Part shown: in pieces, positions 20,053 to 28,717 of the stretch
Position numbering within the stretch: the stretch's first letter is position 1
Layout: each line of letters opens with the position of its first letter
From: Streptomyces fragilis
GTDB lineage: Bacteria; Actinomycetota; Actinomycetes; Streptomycetales; Streptomycetaceae
Assembly (NCBI RefSeq): GCF_003112515.1
Contig: NZ_BEVZ01000001.1
Span: 372,001-436,000 of the forward strand
DNA length: 64,000 nt
Direction of reading: 5' to 3'
Translations under genes and position numbers: made by a program
Notes under the pieces: model-generated
Told to the model about the DNA's origin: nothing
Database searches by the model: none
The model's input: the letters and a program-made list of their open reading frames with translations, nothing else

Positions 20053-20814
20053 ATGGCCGACGCACCGTACAAGCTGATCCTCCTCCGCCACGGCGAGAGC
20101 GAGTGGAACGCCAAGAACCTGTTCACCGGCTGGGTGGACGTGGACCTGACCGACAAGGGCGAGAAGGAGGCGATCCGCGGCGGCGAGCTGATGAAGGACG
20201 CCGGGCTCCTCCCCGACGTCGTGCACACGTCCCTCCAGAAGCGTGCCATCCGCACCGCCCAGCTCTCCCTGACCTCCGCCGACCGGCACTGGATCCCCGT
20301 CCACCGCAGCTGGCGCCTGAACGAGCGCCACTACGGCGCCCTGCAGGGCAAGAACAAGGCGGAGATCCTCGAGCAGTTCGGCGAGGAGCAGTTCATGCAG
20401 TGGCGCCGCTCCTACGACACCCCGCCGCCGGTCCTCGACGCCGACGCCGAGTGGTCGCAGTACAACGACGCGCGCTACGCGACGATCCCGCCGGAGCTGC
20501 GCCCGCAGACCGAGTGCCTGAAGGACGTCGTCCACCGGATGATGCCGTACTGGTACGACAGCATCGTCCCCGACCTGCTGACCGGCCGCACCGTCCTGGT
20601 CGCCGCCCACGGCAACTCCCTGCGCGCGCTGGTGAAGCACCTCGACGGCATCTCCGACGCCGACATCGCCGGCCTCAACATCCCCACCGGCATCCCGCTC
20701 GCCTACGAGCTCGACGCCGAGTTCAAGCCCGTCGTCCCGCACGGCACCTACCTCGACCCGGAGGCCGCCAAGGCCGCCATCGAGGCCGTGAAGAACCAGG
20801 GCAAGAAGAAGTAA
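20053..20814 (+). CDS. gpmA: 2,3-bisphosphoglycerate-dependent phosphoglycerate mutase
   Basis: 253 aa. Glycolytic interconversion of 3- and 2-phosphoglycerate. The catalytic His lies in [10 protein letters not shown] (~residue 14). The second His is in [11 protein letters not shown]. Substrate residues [14 protein letters not shown] are conserved as in dPGM of actinobacteria. Ends in a Lys-rich tail. ATG at 20053 chosen. A clear terminator follows. Confidence 0.95.
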   Translation: MADAPYKLILLRHGESEWNAKNLFTGWVDVDLTDKGEKEAIRGGELMKDAGLLPDVVHTSLQKRAIRTAQLSLTSADRHWIPVHRSWRLNERHYGALQGKNKAEILEQFGEEQFMQWRRSYDTPPPVLDADAEWSQYNDARYATIPPELRPQTECLKDVVHRMMPYWYDSIVPDLLTGRTVLVAAHGNSLRALVKHLDGISDADIAGLNIPTGIPLAYELDAEFKPVVPHGTYLDPEAAKAAIEAVKNQGKKK

Positions 20815-20821
20815 CCCGCCG

Positions 20822-20862
20822 CAAGCCCCCTGCCCGCGAGGTCGTCGCGAGCAGGGGGCTTG
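20822..20862 (+). terminator. gpmA terminator hairpin
   Basis: A 12-bp perfect stem CAAGCCCCCTGC / GCAGGGGGCTTG with a 17-base loop begins 8 bp after the gpmA stop. Confidence 0.8.
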
Positions 20863-21083
20863 TCGCTGCCCGGGGTTGCCCCCCGGCCGCGCGAGGCGCG
20901 TCGGCCCGATCTCCCCTAGGGCGGGCGGAGTCCCGGGAGTTCGCCGTCCGGGGCGGTTGCGGCTCGGGGACACTACCGTGACATTCAGGCGTACAACCGG
21001 AAGACCCTGACCGGAGTCGGACTGGTTGAACGCGCGGCGCGTCTCGCGCCCCGCGTCGACCGACCGACCGGAAAGGCATCTCC

Positions 21084-22580
21084 ATGTCTCGAGCACGAGG
21101 CGGCGTCCGTTCCACGCGACTGGGCGCTCCCCTTGCCGCCGCGGCGCTGCTGGCCGGCGGCCTGGGCGCCTGGTCGCTGACCACGGCGACGGCCCACGCC
21201 GCCCCCGCCCCTTCCGTGGGCGTCCAGGACGACTTCAACCGCGACGGCTACGCCGACCTCGTCGTCGGGGCCCCGAACGCGACCGTCTCGGGCGCGGCCC
21301 GCGCCGGCTACGTCGCGGTGATGTACGGGTCGTCCGCGGGCGTCGACACCGCGAAGAAGAAGATCGTGAGCCGCTCCACCAGCGGCGTCCCCGGCGCGGC
21401 CACCGCCGGCCAGCGCTTCGGCTCCACCTTCGCCAAGGGCGACCTGGACGGCGACGGCTACGGCGACCTGATCATCGGCGGCGGCACCGCCGGCTCGGTG
21501 ATCCTGTGGGGCTCGGCCTCCGGTCTCACCGGCGGCACCGCGGTGGCCGGGTACGGGGCCGCTCCCCAGATCGGCGACTTCGACGGCGACAAGAAGGCCG
21601 ACCTGGCCCTGTTCTCCCAGCAGGAGGTCAGGGGCGACGACCCCAGTGGCGCCCCGGCGACCCTGTGGAAGGGCCCGATCACCCGGGCCGGCGCCCCGGC
21701 GGCCGTGCTGCCGCTCCTCGACAAGTCCCTGTGGTGGGGGTACGACGCGGAGGACAGGTCCTGCGCCGACGTGAACGCCTGCGAGGACGGTCCCGCCTCG
21801 ATCACCGGGCCGGTCAGGGCCGGCCAGGTCGGCGACGTCAACGGCGACGGCCGCGACGACATCGTCCAGTGGCATTACACCGGTGACGGCACCTGGGGCA
21901 ACCGCCTGCTGCTGGGCGGCGGCGCCACCGGCTTCACCCGCGGCTGGGTGCCCGGCGACTCCACCACCAGCACCCCCGCCGGCACCGGCATCGGCGACAT
22001 CAACGGCGACAGCTACGACGACGTCGTGGTCGGCGCGGAGGACTGGTCCGACAAGGTGCGGATCTCCTACGGCTCGGCCTCCGGCCTCTCCGAGGCGAAG
22101 ACCGTGCTCCTCGACCAGGACTCGCCCGGCATCCCCGGCGCCCAGGAGGAGGGTGACCTCTTCGGTTCCTCCGTCTCGGTCGCCGACATGACGGGTGACG
22201 GGTACGCCGACATCGCGCTCGGCGTCGCGGGCGAGGACATCGGCACGATCGAGGACGCGGGCGCCGTCGTCCTGGTGCCCGGCAGCGCCGCCGGCGTCAC
22301 CGGCGCGGGCGCCAAGGCCGTCAACCAGGACACCGCCGGGATCCCCGGCGTCGGGGAGGCCGGCGACATGTTCGGCGTGTCCACCGCGCTCCTGGACATG
22401 AACGGCAACGGCTTCCGTGACCTCGCCGTCGGCACGACCGCCGAGAACAGCGAGAACGGCGCCGTGTGGCTGCTGCGCGGCGGCTCGGCCGGCCTGTCCA
22501 CGAAGAACGCGTACGCGTTCGGCGCCAAGGACATCGGCGCGGCCTCCACCGACGCCTGGTTCGGCTTCTCCCTGCGCTAG
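21084..22580 (+). CDS. Secreted FG-GAP (integrin alpha-like) repeat protein
   Basis: 498 aa. Signal peptide of ~40 residues with a twin-Arg-poor basic start and Ala-rich hydrophobic core ending TAHA. At least seven FG-GAP repeats follow, each with a calcium-loop-like core such as DFNRDGYADLVVG, DLDGDGYGDLIIG, DFDGDKKADLALF, DVNGDGRDDIVQW, DINGDSYDDVVVG, DMTGDGYADIALG and DMNGNGFRDLAVG, which together would make a seven-bladed beta-propeller. Extracellular. Ligand unknown. Upstream (20863-21083) shows no recognised regulatory element. Confidence 0.88.
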   Translation: MSRARGGVRSTRLGAPLAAAALLAGGLGAWSLTTATAHAAPAPSVGVQDDFNRDGYADLVVGAPNATVSGAARAGYVAVMYGSSAGVDTAKKKIVSRSTSGVPGAATAGQRFGSTFAKGDLDGDGYGDLIIGGGTAGSVILWGSASGLTGGTAVAGYGAAPQIGDFDGDKKADLALFSQQEVRGDDPSGAPATLWKGPITRAGAPAAVLPLLDKSLWWGYDAEDRSCADVNACEDGPASITGPVRAGQVGDVNGDGRDDIVQWHYTGDGTWGNRLLLGGGATGFTRGWVPGDSTTSTPAGTGIGDINGDSYDDVVVGAEDWSDKVRISYGSASGLSEAKTVLLDQDSPGIPGAQEEGDLFGSSVSVADMTGDGYADIALGVAGEDIGTIEDAGAVVLVPGSAAGVTGAGAKAVNQDTAGIPGVGEAGDMFGVSTALLDMNGNGFRDLAVGTTAENSENGAVWLLRGGSAGLSTKNAYAFGAKDIGAASTDAWFGFSLR

Positions 22581-22766
22581 GCGGCCTCGGCACTCGGAGC
22601 ACGGGAGCACGGAGAGTCGGAACGCGAGGTCGAGGGGCCGGGTCCGCCGCCGGCGCGGCGGGCCCGGCCCTTCGACCGTCTCGGCGTCACCGCCGGCCCG
22701 GCCCCCACCGGCCCGCCGTCACCGCGGCCAGGGACGCGGACACGGACACGGACACGGTCACGGACG

Positions 22767-23531
22767 TCACTGCACCACGACGTTGTCCCCGGACGACGTC
22801 GACGGCCCGGTGGTGGTGTTGCCGTAGTACGCCCAGCGCCACGTACCCGTCCTGGAGGCCGTCACGGTCGTCCTGAGATCGCCCGAACTGTTCGCGTACA
22901 CCTTCTTCACCGTGGTGTAGGAGGTGGCGCCGGAAGCCTTGAACTGCAGGCTCACCAGGCGGCCTCCGTAGGAGGCGTACTTCCTGGTCTCCCAGTTGGC
23001 CCGGGTGACCTTCCCGGTCACGGTGATCGTCTTGCCCTTGGCCACCGGTTCGGGCGAGGCGTTGACGGTCAGGCGGGAGTTGCGCTTGACGTGGACCGTC
23101 AGGCCCTCGTCGTCGGTGTCGCCGCCGTCGTCGTCCTTGAAGTACACCTCGGCCGCGACCTTCCAGGCCCCGGCCTCACGGTTGTACATGTCCCAGACGC
23201 TCGGGTCGAAGATCATCTTCTCGTCGAAGTCGCAGACGCCCGCGCTCACCTCGATGCAGTCGCTCACGTCGATGGCGTGCCACAGCTGCTCACCGTTGTC
23301 GCGGTACAGGTACACCGCCGGCCACTCCCACGCCCGCGTGGTCGCCATCCGGAAGGTCACGGGCACCGCGACCTCGTTCGACACCCCGACCACGATCGGC
23401 TTGCCGCCGTTCACCTGGACCCGCGTGAACGAGACCCCGCCCTCGGCCGCCCCGGCCGGCACCGCGGCCACGGCCGTGAACACCACCGCCGCACCGCCGA
23501 CCACAGCGGCTCTCCAGCTCTGCTTCCCCAC
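22767..23531 (-). CDS. Secreted protein with C-terminal Ig-like domain, unknown function
   Basis: 254 aa. GTG start at 23531 gives a good signal peptide ending PAGAA (~residue 28). The mature part has an N-terminal beta domain with two Cys (DCIEVSAGVCDFD) and an acidic loop (FKDDDGGDTDDEG). A C-terminal domain (from ~150) has the NASPEPVAKGKTITVTG and WRWAYYGNTTTG pattern common to Streptomyces extracellular beta-sandwich proteins. No catalytic motif recognised. Divergent from the NlpC/P60 gene. Confidence 0.75.
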   Translation of the reverse strand: MGKQSWRAAVVGGAAVVFTAVAAVPAGAAEGGVSFTRVQVNGGKPIVVGVSNEVAVPVTFRMATTRAWEWPAVYLYRDNGEQLWHAIDVSDCIEVSAGVCDFDEKMIFDPSVWDMYNREAGAWKVAAEVYFKDDDGGDTDDEGLTVHVKRNSRLTVNASPEPVAKGKTITVTGKVTRANWETRKYASYGGRLVSLQFKASGATSYTTVKKVYANSSGDLRTTVTASRTGTWRWAYYGNTTTGPSTSSGDNVVVQ

Positions 23532-23597
23532 CTGATCCCCTATCTCCGTACGCCGTCGCACCGAAGGCGCGTCCTTCCAGCGTCCTACAGACGGCTG

Positions 23598-23615
23598 ACA
23601 ACCACATGGGGTTGT
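23598..23615. promoter_or_regulatory. Small inverted repeat upstream of two secreted-protein genes
   Basis: ACAACC-ACATGG-GGTTGT, 67 bp upstream of the GTG of the leftward secreted-protein gene. It could be an operator. The rest of the 438-bp divergent gap (23532-23969) contains no recognisable ORF or riboswitch, only an RBS (GGGAGGCG) before 23970. Confidence 0.3.
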
Positions 23616-23969
23616 ACACCGGCGCCCCACCAGGGGCATCGGCCGGCCTCCTGCCGCCCCCGGATCCCCCGGATCCCCCGGGAAGCGTTCTTCCGGCACT
23701 CCCTGACCGAACGTCACCCGAACGGACTCGCGCTCCGGGAACGATCGCTCCGTACGGTTCGTCACACCCCCTGAGGGAGCGTCACGCGCGGCCGCCAGGA
23801 GGGGACGGGCGGTCGCGCCCAGGGGTGGCCCGGGGCCGTACGGGGCGGCGGTCGGCACGTCCGACCGCGGTCCGCTCGGCACGACCTCTGTCGCTTTGCC
23901 CGTGCGGCATGGCAGCATCCCCCAGGAGTGTCCGATGTTACCGACGGTAAGACAGGTGGGAGGCGACCC

Positions 23970-25178
23970 ATGGCAGCAGGCAGAGGAAGAGGCGGACGCG
24001 GCCCGAGCCGCCGCGGGCTGATCGTCACGGCCGTGGCGCTGGTCTGCGCGGTCACCGCGGTGGGCGCGCCGGGCGTGGCGGGCGTGGCGTACGCGGGCAC
24101 CCACGTGCCGGCCTCCGTGAGCGCGGCCGACGACCCCGCGCCCGTTCCCGCCAGCACCGCGCAACTGGAGGCGGTCCGCGAGCAGCTCGACACCCTCTAC
24201 CGCGACGCCGCCCGCGCCACCGACGCGTACAACGCGGCCGAGGAGAAGGCGAAGGAGCAGTCCCGGGAGATCGCCGGGATCACCGACCGGATCTACGACG
24301 TCCAGCAGCGGCTGGACGACCTGCACCAGCGGGCCGGAGCCGCCGCCCGCGCCCAGTACCGGGGAGCCGGGCTGCCTCCGGAGGCCCGGCTCTGGCTGAG
24401 CGACGACCCCGAGGACTTCCTCGACGGCGCCCGGCGCGTGCGGGAGGGCGAGAAGGCCGCCAAGGGCGTGCTCGCGGAACTCACCGAGTCCAAGGGCGAG
24501 CTGAAGAAGCTGGAGCGGGAAGCCTCCACGCGGTACGAGAAGCTCGAGAAGCAGCGCAAGGCCAAGGACAAGGCCCGCGAGAAGATCGAGAAGCAGGTGA
24601 AGCAGGCGGAGGAGCTCGAATCACGCCTGGAGAAGGAGGAGCGGGAGCGGCTCGCCGAGCTGGAGGCCGAGGCCGCCCGCCGGTCCCAGGCCGCCTGGGT
24701 GGGCTCCGGCGTCCTCGCCGGCCTCGACGACGCCACCTCCGACTCCGCCCGCCGCGCCATCGCCTACGCCTCCGAGCAGCTGGGCAAGCCGTACGTGTGG
24801 GGCGCCGAGGGCCCCGACTCCTTCGACTGCTCGGGCCTGACCTCCCAGGCGTGGGCCGCGGCCGGGTACGGCATCCCGCGGACCTCGCAGGAGCAGTGGC
24901 GGCGGCTGCACCGGGTGCCCGTGCAGCAGATGCGCCCCGGCGATCTGATCATCTACAACAGCGACGCCACCCACGTGGCCATGTACCTGGGCGACGGCCT
25001 GATGATCCACGCCCCGCGCCCCGGCCGTTCGGTGACCGTGGCCGGCGCGGGCACCATGCCGATCCTGGGCGTGGTGCGCCCCGACCCGAAGCAGCCGAGC
25101 ACCGCGGCCGCACAGGCCGGCGGCCGGAAGGGCGACAGCGGGAAGGGCGAGGGACAGAAGGACGGAAAGAAGGACTGA
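23970..25178 (+). CDS. NlpC/P60 peptidoglycan endopeptidase with coiled coil
   Basis: 402 aa. Signal peptide (to ~50), a long charged coiled-coil region (~60-240, rich in Lys/Glu/Arg), then the NlpC/P60 domain with catalytic Cys in FDCSGLTSQAW, His in ATHVAMYLG and third residue His in MIHAPRPG. It cleaves peptide stems in the cell wall (RipA/DIP-like). C-terminal Lys/Gly-rich tail. The ATG at 23970 after GGTGGGAGGC was chosen over a GTG 42 bp upstream. Confidence 0.9.
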   Translation: MAAGRGRGGRGPSRRGLIVTAVALVCAVTAVGAPGVAGVAYAGTHVPASVSAADDPAPVPASTAQLEAVREQLDTLYRDAARATDAYNAAEEKAKEQSREIAGITDRIYDVQQRLDDLHQRAGAAARAQYRGAGLPPEARLWLSDDPEDFLDGARRVREGEKAAKGVLAELTESKGELKKLEREASTRYEKLEKQRKAKDKAREKIEKQVKQAEELESRLEKEERERLAELEAEAARRSQAAWVGSGVLAGLDDATSDSARRAIAYASEQLGKPYVWGAEGPDSFDCSGLTSQAWAAAGYGIPRTSQEQWRRLHRVPVQQMRPGDLIIYNSDATHVAMYLGDGLMIHAPRPGRSVTVAGAGTMPILGVVRPDPKQPSTAAAQAGGRKGDSGKGEGQKDGKKD

Positions 25179-25459
25179 CACACCGGAACACCCCCTTCCG
25201 GTGCGGGAGTAGGCGGAGTGACGCATTCCACCTCCCCCGCCCTCCGGCCGGCCTCGGCGCGTGACGTTCGTCATCCCCGCCGAGGCCGCCGTCTCGTCCG
25301 AAAGCGCTCCTGAACGCGGCATTTGACGCTGCCGGACGCACCCTCCCGAGGGCGTTGCGGCATTCCGTTGTGCCCTTGTGAGCCGCTAAGGTCCCCACTC
25401 GGCGGGCGTCGAACCCTCTCGGCCCCGCCGCTCCGGGGGGAGGGAAGGAAACCGAACCC

Positions 25460-26908
25460 ATGTCGATGCACATACCGCGGCCCCGGGCGGTCCCGCCCGC
25501 GGAGAGCGATCCGGCGTCGGACCCCGGCGCCCGGGCGTACGGCGCCCCCGCCGAGGAGGGCCCGCGCGCTCCGGGGCCGGCCGGCGCCGCGTCCGTCGCG
25601 GCATCGGCGAACCCGTCGGCGGACGACCCGCACCGCACCGCCCCGAACCACGAGGAGCACACCTCGCCGGACAATCCCGCGTCCAGCGCCCCGGCGGCCG
25701 AGAAGGCCCCCACCCCGGCGCAGCTGACGCTGCTGCTGATCGAGGCCGACCCGGGCGGCTCCGCCGTCGTGACCGAGCTCCTCGGCTCCGACGGCAGGCC
25801 CGTGCGGGTCCGCACCGCCCGCAACCTCACCGAGGCGGAGCGGCTCCTGACCGACGACGTGAACTGCATCCTGCTCGACCTCGACCTCCCCGCCCCCGGC
25901 CGGACCGCCCCGTCGCAGGACGGCGCGGCCGAGGACGAGCTGGCCGTGCTCAAGCACGTGCTGCGGATCGCGCCCCGGCACGCGGTGCTGGCGCTCACCA
26001 GCTCGGGTGACGCCGAGCGGCGCGGACCCGAGGCGGTCCGCGTCGGCGCCCAGGACTACCTGGTGCGCGACGAGCTGGACGGGCGGCTGCTGCGCCGCGC
26101 GATCCGTTACGCGGTGGAGCGCAAGCGCTCCGACACGGCGGAGCGGCGGCTGACCGAGTCCCGGCTGCGGGCCCAGGAGAACGCCCGCCTGGAGCGCGGG
26201 CTGCTGCCCACGCCCATCCTGGACGGCTCCCTGCTGCGGTTCGCGGCCCGCTACCGGCCGGGCCGCTCGCGCGCCCTGCTGGGCGGCGACTTCTACGACA
26301 CGGTGCGCACCCCGGACGGGGCGGTGCACGTGATGATCGGCGACGTGGCCGGCCACGGCCCCGACGAGGCGGCGCTCGGCGTGGAGCTGCGCATCGCCTG
26401 GCGCGCCCTGACACTGGCCGGGCTGAGCGGTGACGACCTGCTCGCCACGCTGCAGAAGGTGCTGGAGCACGAGCGGCACAGCGAGGAGACCTTCGCGACC
26501 CTCTGCCAGGTGGACATCGCGCCGGACGGGCGCAGCGCGGGGGTGTGCCTGGCGGGTCACCCGCCGCCGCTGATCGCCCGTCCGGGCGAGGGCGCCCACC
26601 TGCTGCCCTACGAGGAGAACGGCCCGGCGCTGGGGCTGCTGACGGACGCGCGCTGGCCGCGCACCGAGATGTGGCTGGGCGACGCGTGGAGCCTGATGCT
26701 CTACACGGACGGCCTGATCGAGGGCCGGGACGGCGGCGGCCAGGGCGAGCGGCTGGGCGAGGACGGCATGGCGGACCTGGTCCGTCACCACCTGGCGGCC
26801 GGCCTGAGCGGCGAGGTCCTGCTGCGCGAGACGCTGTCGGAGGTCCGTTCGCTCAACGGCGGCGAGCTCACCGACGACGTGGCCGTCCTGCTCCTCGAGC
26901 GGGGCTAG
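25460..26908 (+). CDS. Response regulator-SpoIIE-type PP2C phosphatase
   Basis: 482 aa. After a ~90-residue disordered N-terminus comes a receiver domain (~95-215) with phosphoacceptor Asp in CILLDLDLPA and switch residues in ALTSSGD. A short coiled-coil linker with many Arg/Glu leads to a SpoIIE/PP2C domain with metal-binding GGDFYD, GDVAGHG and LTDDVAVLLL. It would dephosphorylate an anti-anti-sigma factor in a partner-switching pathway, triggered by an unidentified kinase. No kinase gene lies beside it. ATG at 25460 with GGAGGGAAGGA upstream. Confidence 0.88.
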   Translation: MSMHIPRPRAVPPAESDPASDPGARAYGAPAEEGPRAPGPAGAASVAASANPSADDPHRTAPNHEEHTSPDNPASSAPAAEKAPTPAQLTLLLIEADPGGSAVVTELLGSDGRPVRVRTARNLTEAERLLTDDVNCILLDLDLPAPGRTAPSQDGAAEDELAVLKHVLRIAPRHAVLALTSSGDAERRGPEAVRVGAQDYLVRDELDGRLLRRAIRYAVERKRSDTAERRLTESRLRAQENARLERGLLPTPILDGSLLRFAARYRPGRSRALLGGDFYDTVRTPDGAVHVMIGDVAGHGPDEAALGVELRIAWRALTLAGLSGDDLLATLQKVLEHERHSEETFATLCQVDIAPDGRSAGVCLAGHPPPLIARPGEGAHLLPYEENGPALGLLTDARWPRTEMWLGDAWSLMLYTDGLIEGRDGGGQGERLGEDGMADLVRHHLAAGLSGEVLLRETLSEVRSLNGGELTDDVAVLLLERG

Positions 26909-27397
26909 GCCCTGTCCGGCGGATCACGCACCGGGGTCGCGGGGCCTGGCCGAATCCGCGGTCGCGACGCCGGGAAGCGCTCCTGAGCCGACCCGGTCGC
27001 GGACCCTGGGTCACAAGTGTCCTGGGCCGTCCGCCGCGGTGCTCCGTGGCCGGGTCACGCCCTCCGGCCAGGTGGACGTCCGGATCTCCGTGACCGAAGG
27101 CGCGGAGGCGGACGGCGGCCTCGGCCTGCCGGAGCCTTCGCCCGTCTTCGCCCGCCGACCACGCCGCAGCGTGAGCCGGGCGTCACCCGTCGGCGTTCCG
27201 ACGGCGCCCGGTCCGCGGCCGGCCCGGCCACGGCGGGCCCGGCCACGGCGGGCCCGCGCCGCACTCTGCCCGGCCCCGCCCCTCACGGCGGGTGCGCAGT
27301 CCGTCACCCGATCGCCACCTGACCGACACCCAAGCGCCCCATGTTCATGCCAAGGTGCTCGAGGTTCCTCCGTCAACACGCGTAGATCGGACTCCGC
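26909..27397. other. 489-bp gap upstream of the endonuclease gene
   Basis: No ORF with convincing coding bias. Includes a 15-bp unit CCGGCCACGGCGGGC repeated directly at about 27225-27260. The AT-richer segment 27335-27397 (with GTTCATGCCAAGG and GGTTCCTCCGTC) probably holds the promoter of the secreted nuclease. A PHO box cannot be demonstrated. Confidence 0.5.
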
Positions 27398-28198
27398 ATG
27401 CTCGCGATACGCATCCGCGCCCGTCACCGCAGAGCGCTGGCCCTCACCGTCGTCGCCCTCCTCGCCGGCCCCTCACTGGCCGCGGCGCCGGCCACGGCGA
27501 CCACCACGGACTACGACGCGACGTACTACAAGGCGGCGATCGGGAAGTCCGGGACGAGCCTCAAGTCCTCACTGCACACGATCACCCGCAGCCAGACCAA
27601 GATCTCCTACTCGGCCGTGTGGGACGCGCTGAAGGTCACCGACCAGGACCCGTCGAACAGCGCCAACGTCATCCTGCTGTACTCGGGCGCGTCCCGCAGC
27701 AAGTCGCTCAACGGCGGCGACACCGGCGACTGGAACCGGGAGCACGTCTGGGCCAAGTCCCACGGGGACTTCGGCACGGCCACCGGTCCCGGCACCGACC
27801 TGCACCACCTGCGCCCCGAGGACGTCCAGGTCAACAGCATCCGGGGCAACAAGGACTTCGACGACGGCGGCAGCACCGTCTCGGGCGGCGGCGGCAGCCT
27901 CACCGACTCCGACTCCTTCGAACCGCGCGACGCCGTCAAGGGCGACGTGGCCCGCATGATCTTCTACATGGCGGTCCGCTACGAAGGGGACGACGGCTGG
28001 GCCGACCTGGAGGTCAACAGCAGCGTGAACAACGGCAGCGCCCCGTACATGGGCAAGCTCGCCGTCCTCAAGGCGTGGAACGACGAGGACCCGCCGGACG
28101 CCTTCGAGGAGCGCCGCAACCAGGTCATCTACGACACCTACCAGCACAACCGCAACCCGTTCGTCGACCACCCCGAGTGGGTCGAGGCGATCTGGTAG
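27398..28198 (+). CDS. Secreted endonuclease I family nuclease
   Basis: 266 aa with a signal peptide (~30 residues). The catalytic His/Asn region of endonuclease I (EndA/NucM, beta-beta-alpha metal type) is visible: WNREHVWAKSHG and TDLHHLRPEDVQVNSIRGN, with the general-base His and metal Asn. It degrades extracellular DNA/RNA, probably for nutrients. In related Streptomyces such nucleases respond to phosphate, but no PHO box was identified here. Followed by a hairpin. Confidence 0.88.
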   Translation: MLAIRIRARHRRALALTVVALLAGPSLAAAPATATTTDYDATYYKAAIGKSGTSLKSSLHTITRSQTKISYSAVWDALKVTDQDPSNSANVILLYSGASRSKSLNGGDTGDWNREHVWAKSHGDFGTATGPGTDLHHLRPEDVQVNSIRGNKDFDDGGSTVSGGGGSLTDSDSFEPRDAVKGDVARMIFYMAVRYEGDDGWADLEVNSSVNNGSAPYMGKLAVLKAWNDEDPPDAFEERRNQVIYDTYQHNRNPFVDHPEWVEAIW

Positions 28199-28215
28199 GG
28201 CCGCGCAGGGGTGCC

Positions 28216-28244
28216 CCCTCCGGCGCCGGCTCGACGCCGGAGGG
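28216..28244. terminator. Hairpin between nuclease and DUF2516 genes
   Basis: A 10-bp perfect stem CCCTCCGGCG / CGCCGGAGGG with a 9-base loop, between two convergent genes. Confidence 0.7.
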
Positions 28245-28275
28245 CTGAGCGCCTCGCGGCAGGACGCCCGGAGCC

Positions 28276-28632
28276 TCAGCGGCCGCCGTTGTACGGGCCG
28301 TAGGGGCCGTCGCTGCTGGAGCCGCCCCGGGTGCGGTTGCGCCCGCCGCCCGGGAGGTTCCGCAGGGCGGGACGCACGTCGACCATGTACACGATCGTCG
28401 CGATCAGACCGATGATCGGCAGGAACGACAGGATCGGGAAGATCAGGTTCACCACGAAGGCGAGCCCCAGGATGATCAGCCAGAACGGCTTGGTCTTCTT
28501 GTCGGCGGCCCGGTAGCCGTCCTCGCGGCGGATCGCCGCGTCCACCAGCGCGAAACCGCTGAACACGATCAGCGCCAGGTTCAGCAGATACAGCAGGTTG
28601 CTGAAGCCCTGCATCAGCACAACGTCCACCAC
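28276..28632 (-). CDS. DUF2516 family small membrane protein
   Basis: 118 aa. Two to three hydrophobic helices (~8-28, 48-66, 66-85) and a Gly/Arg-rich tail. It matches the DUF2516 proteins found beside hbhA in actinobacteria, including Mycobacterium Rv0476. Function unknown. Start taken as the GTG at 28632; GTG 28629 or ATG 28614 are possible. Separated from the HbhA-like gene by the TnpB-type insertion, so the ancestral operon is probably broken. Confidence 0.8.
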   Translation of the reverse strand: MVDVVLMQGFSNLLYLLNLALIVFSGFALVDAAIRREDGYRAADKKTKPFWLIILGLAFVVNLIFPILSFLPIIGLIATIVYMVDVRPALRNLPGGGRNRTRGGSSSDGPYGPYNGGR

Positions 28633-28684
28633 CAGTCTCAGGTCGCCCGGGCCCGGGAGCGGGTCCTGGGGGAGGTCCTGTCAG

Positions 28685-28710
28685 CCACGGTACTCGTCTC
28701 CCGCCCGTGG
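28685..28710. other. Hairpin just past the tnpB-like gene, candidate element end
   Basis: CCACGG and CCGTGG arms enclose a 14-base loop, 8 bp after the tnpB-like stop on the leftward strand. IS200/IS605 right ends and their guide RNAs carry hairpins in this position. A 12-base sequence CCGTGGACCGTT (28705) recurs with one change upstream of the gene at 30491 (CCGTGGACCCTT). Confidence 0.4.
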
Positions 28711-28717
28711 ACCGTTC

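Noticed and set aside
23532..23969. ydaO-type c-di-AMP riboswitch before the NlpC/P60 gene
   Set aside because: Such switches precede some wall hydrolases in Streptomyces, but I could not see the conserved core here.
27335..27397. PHO box before the secreted nuclease
   Set aside because: GTTCATGCC and GGTTCCTCC are present but not on an 11-bp grid with GTTCACC cores.
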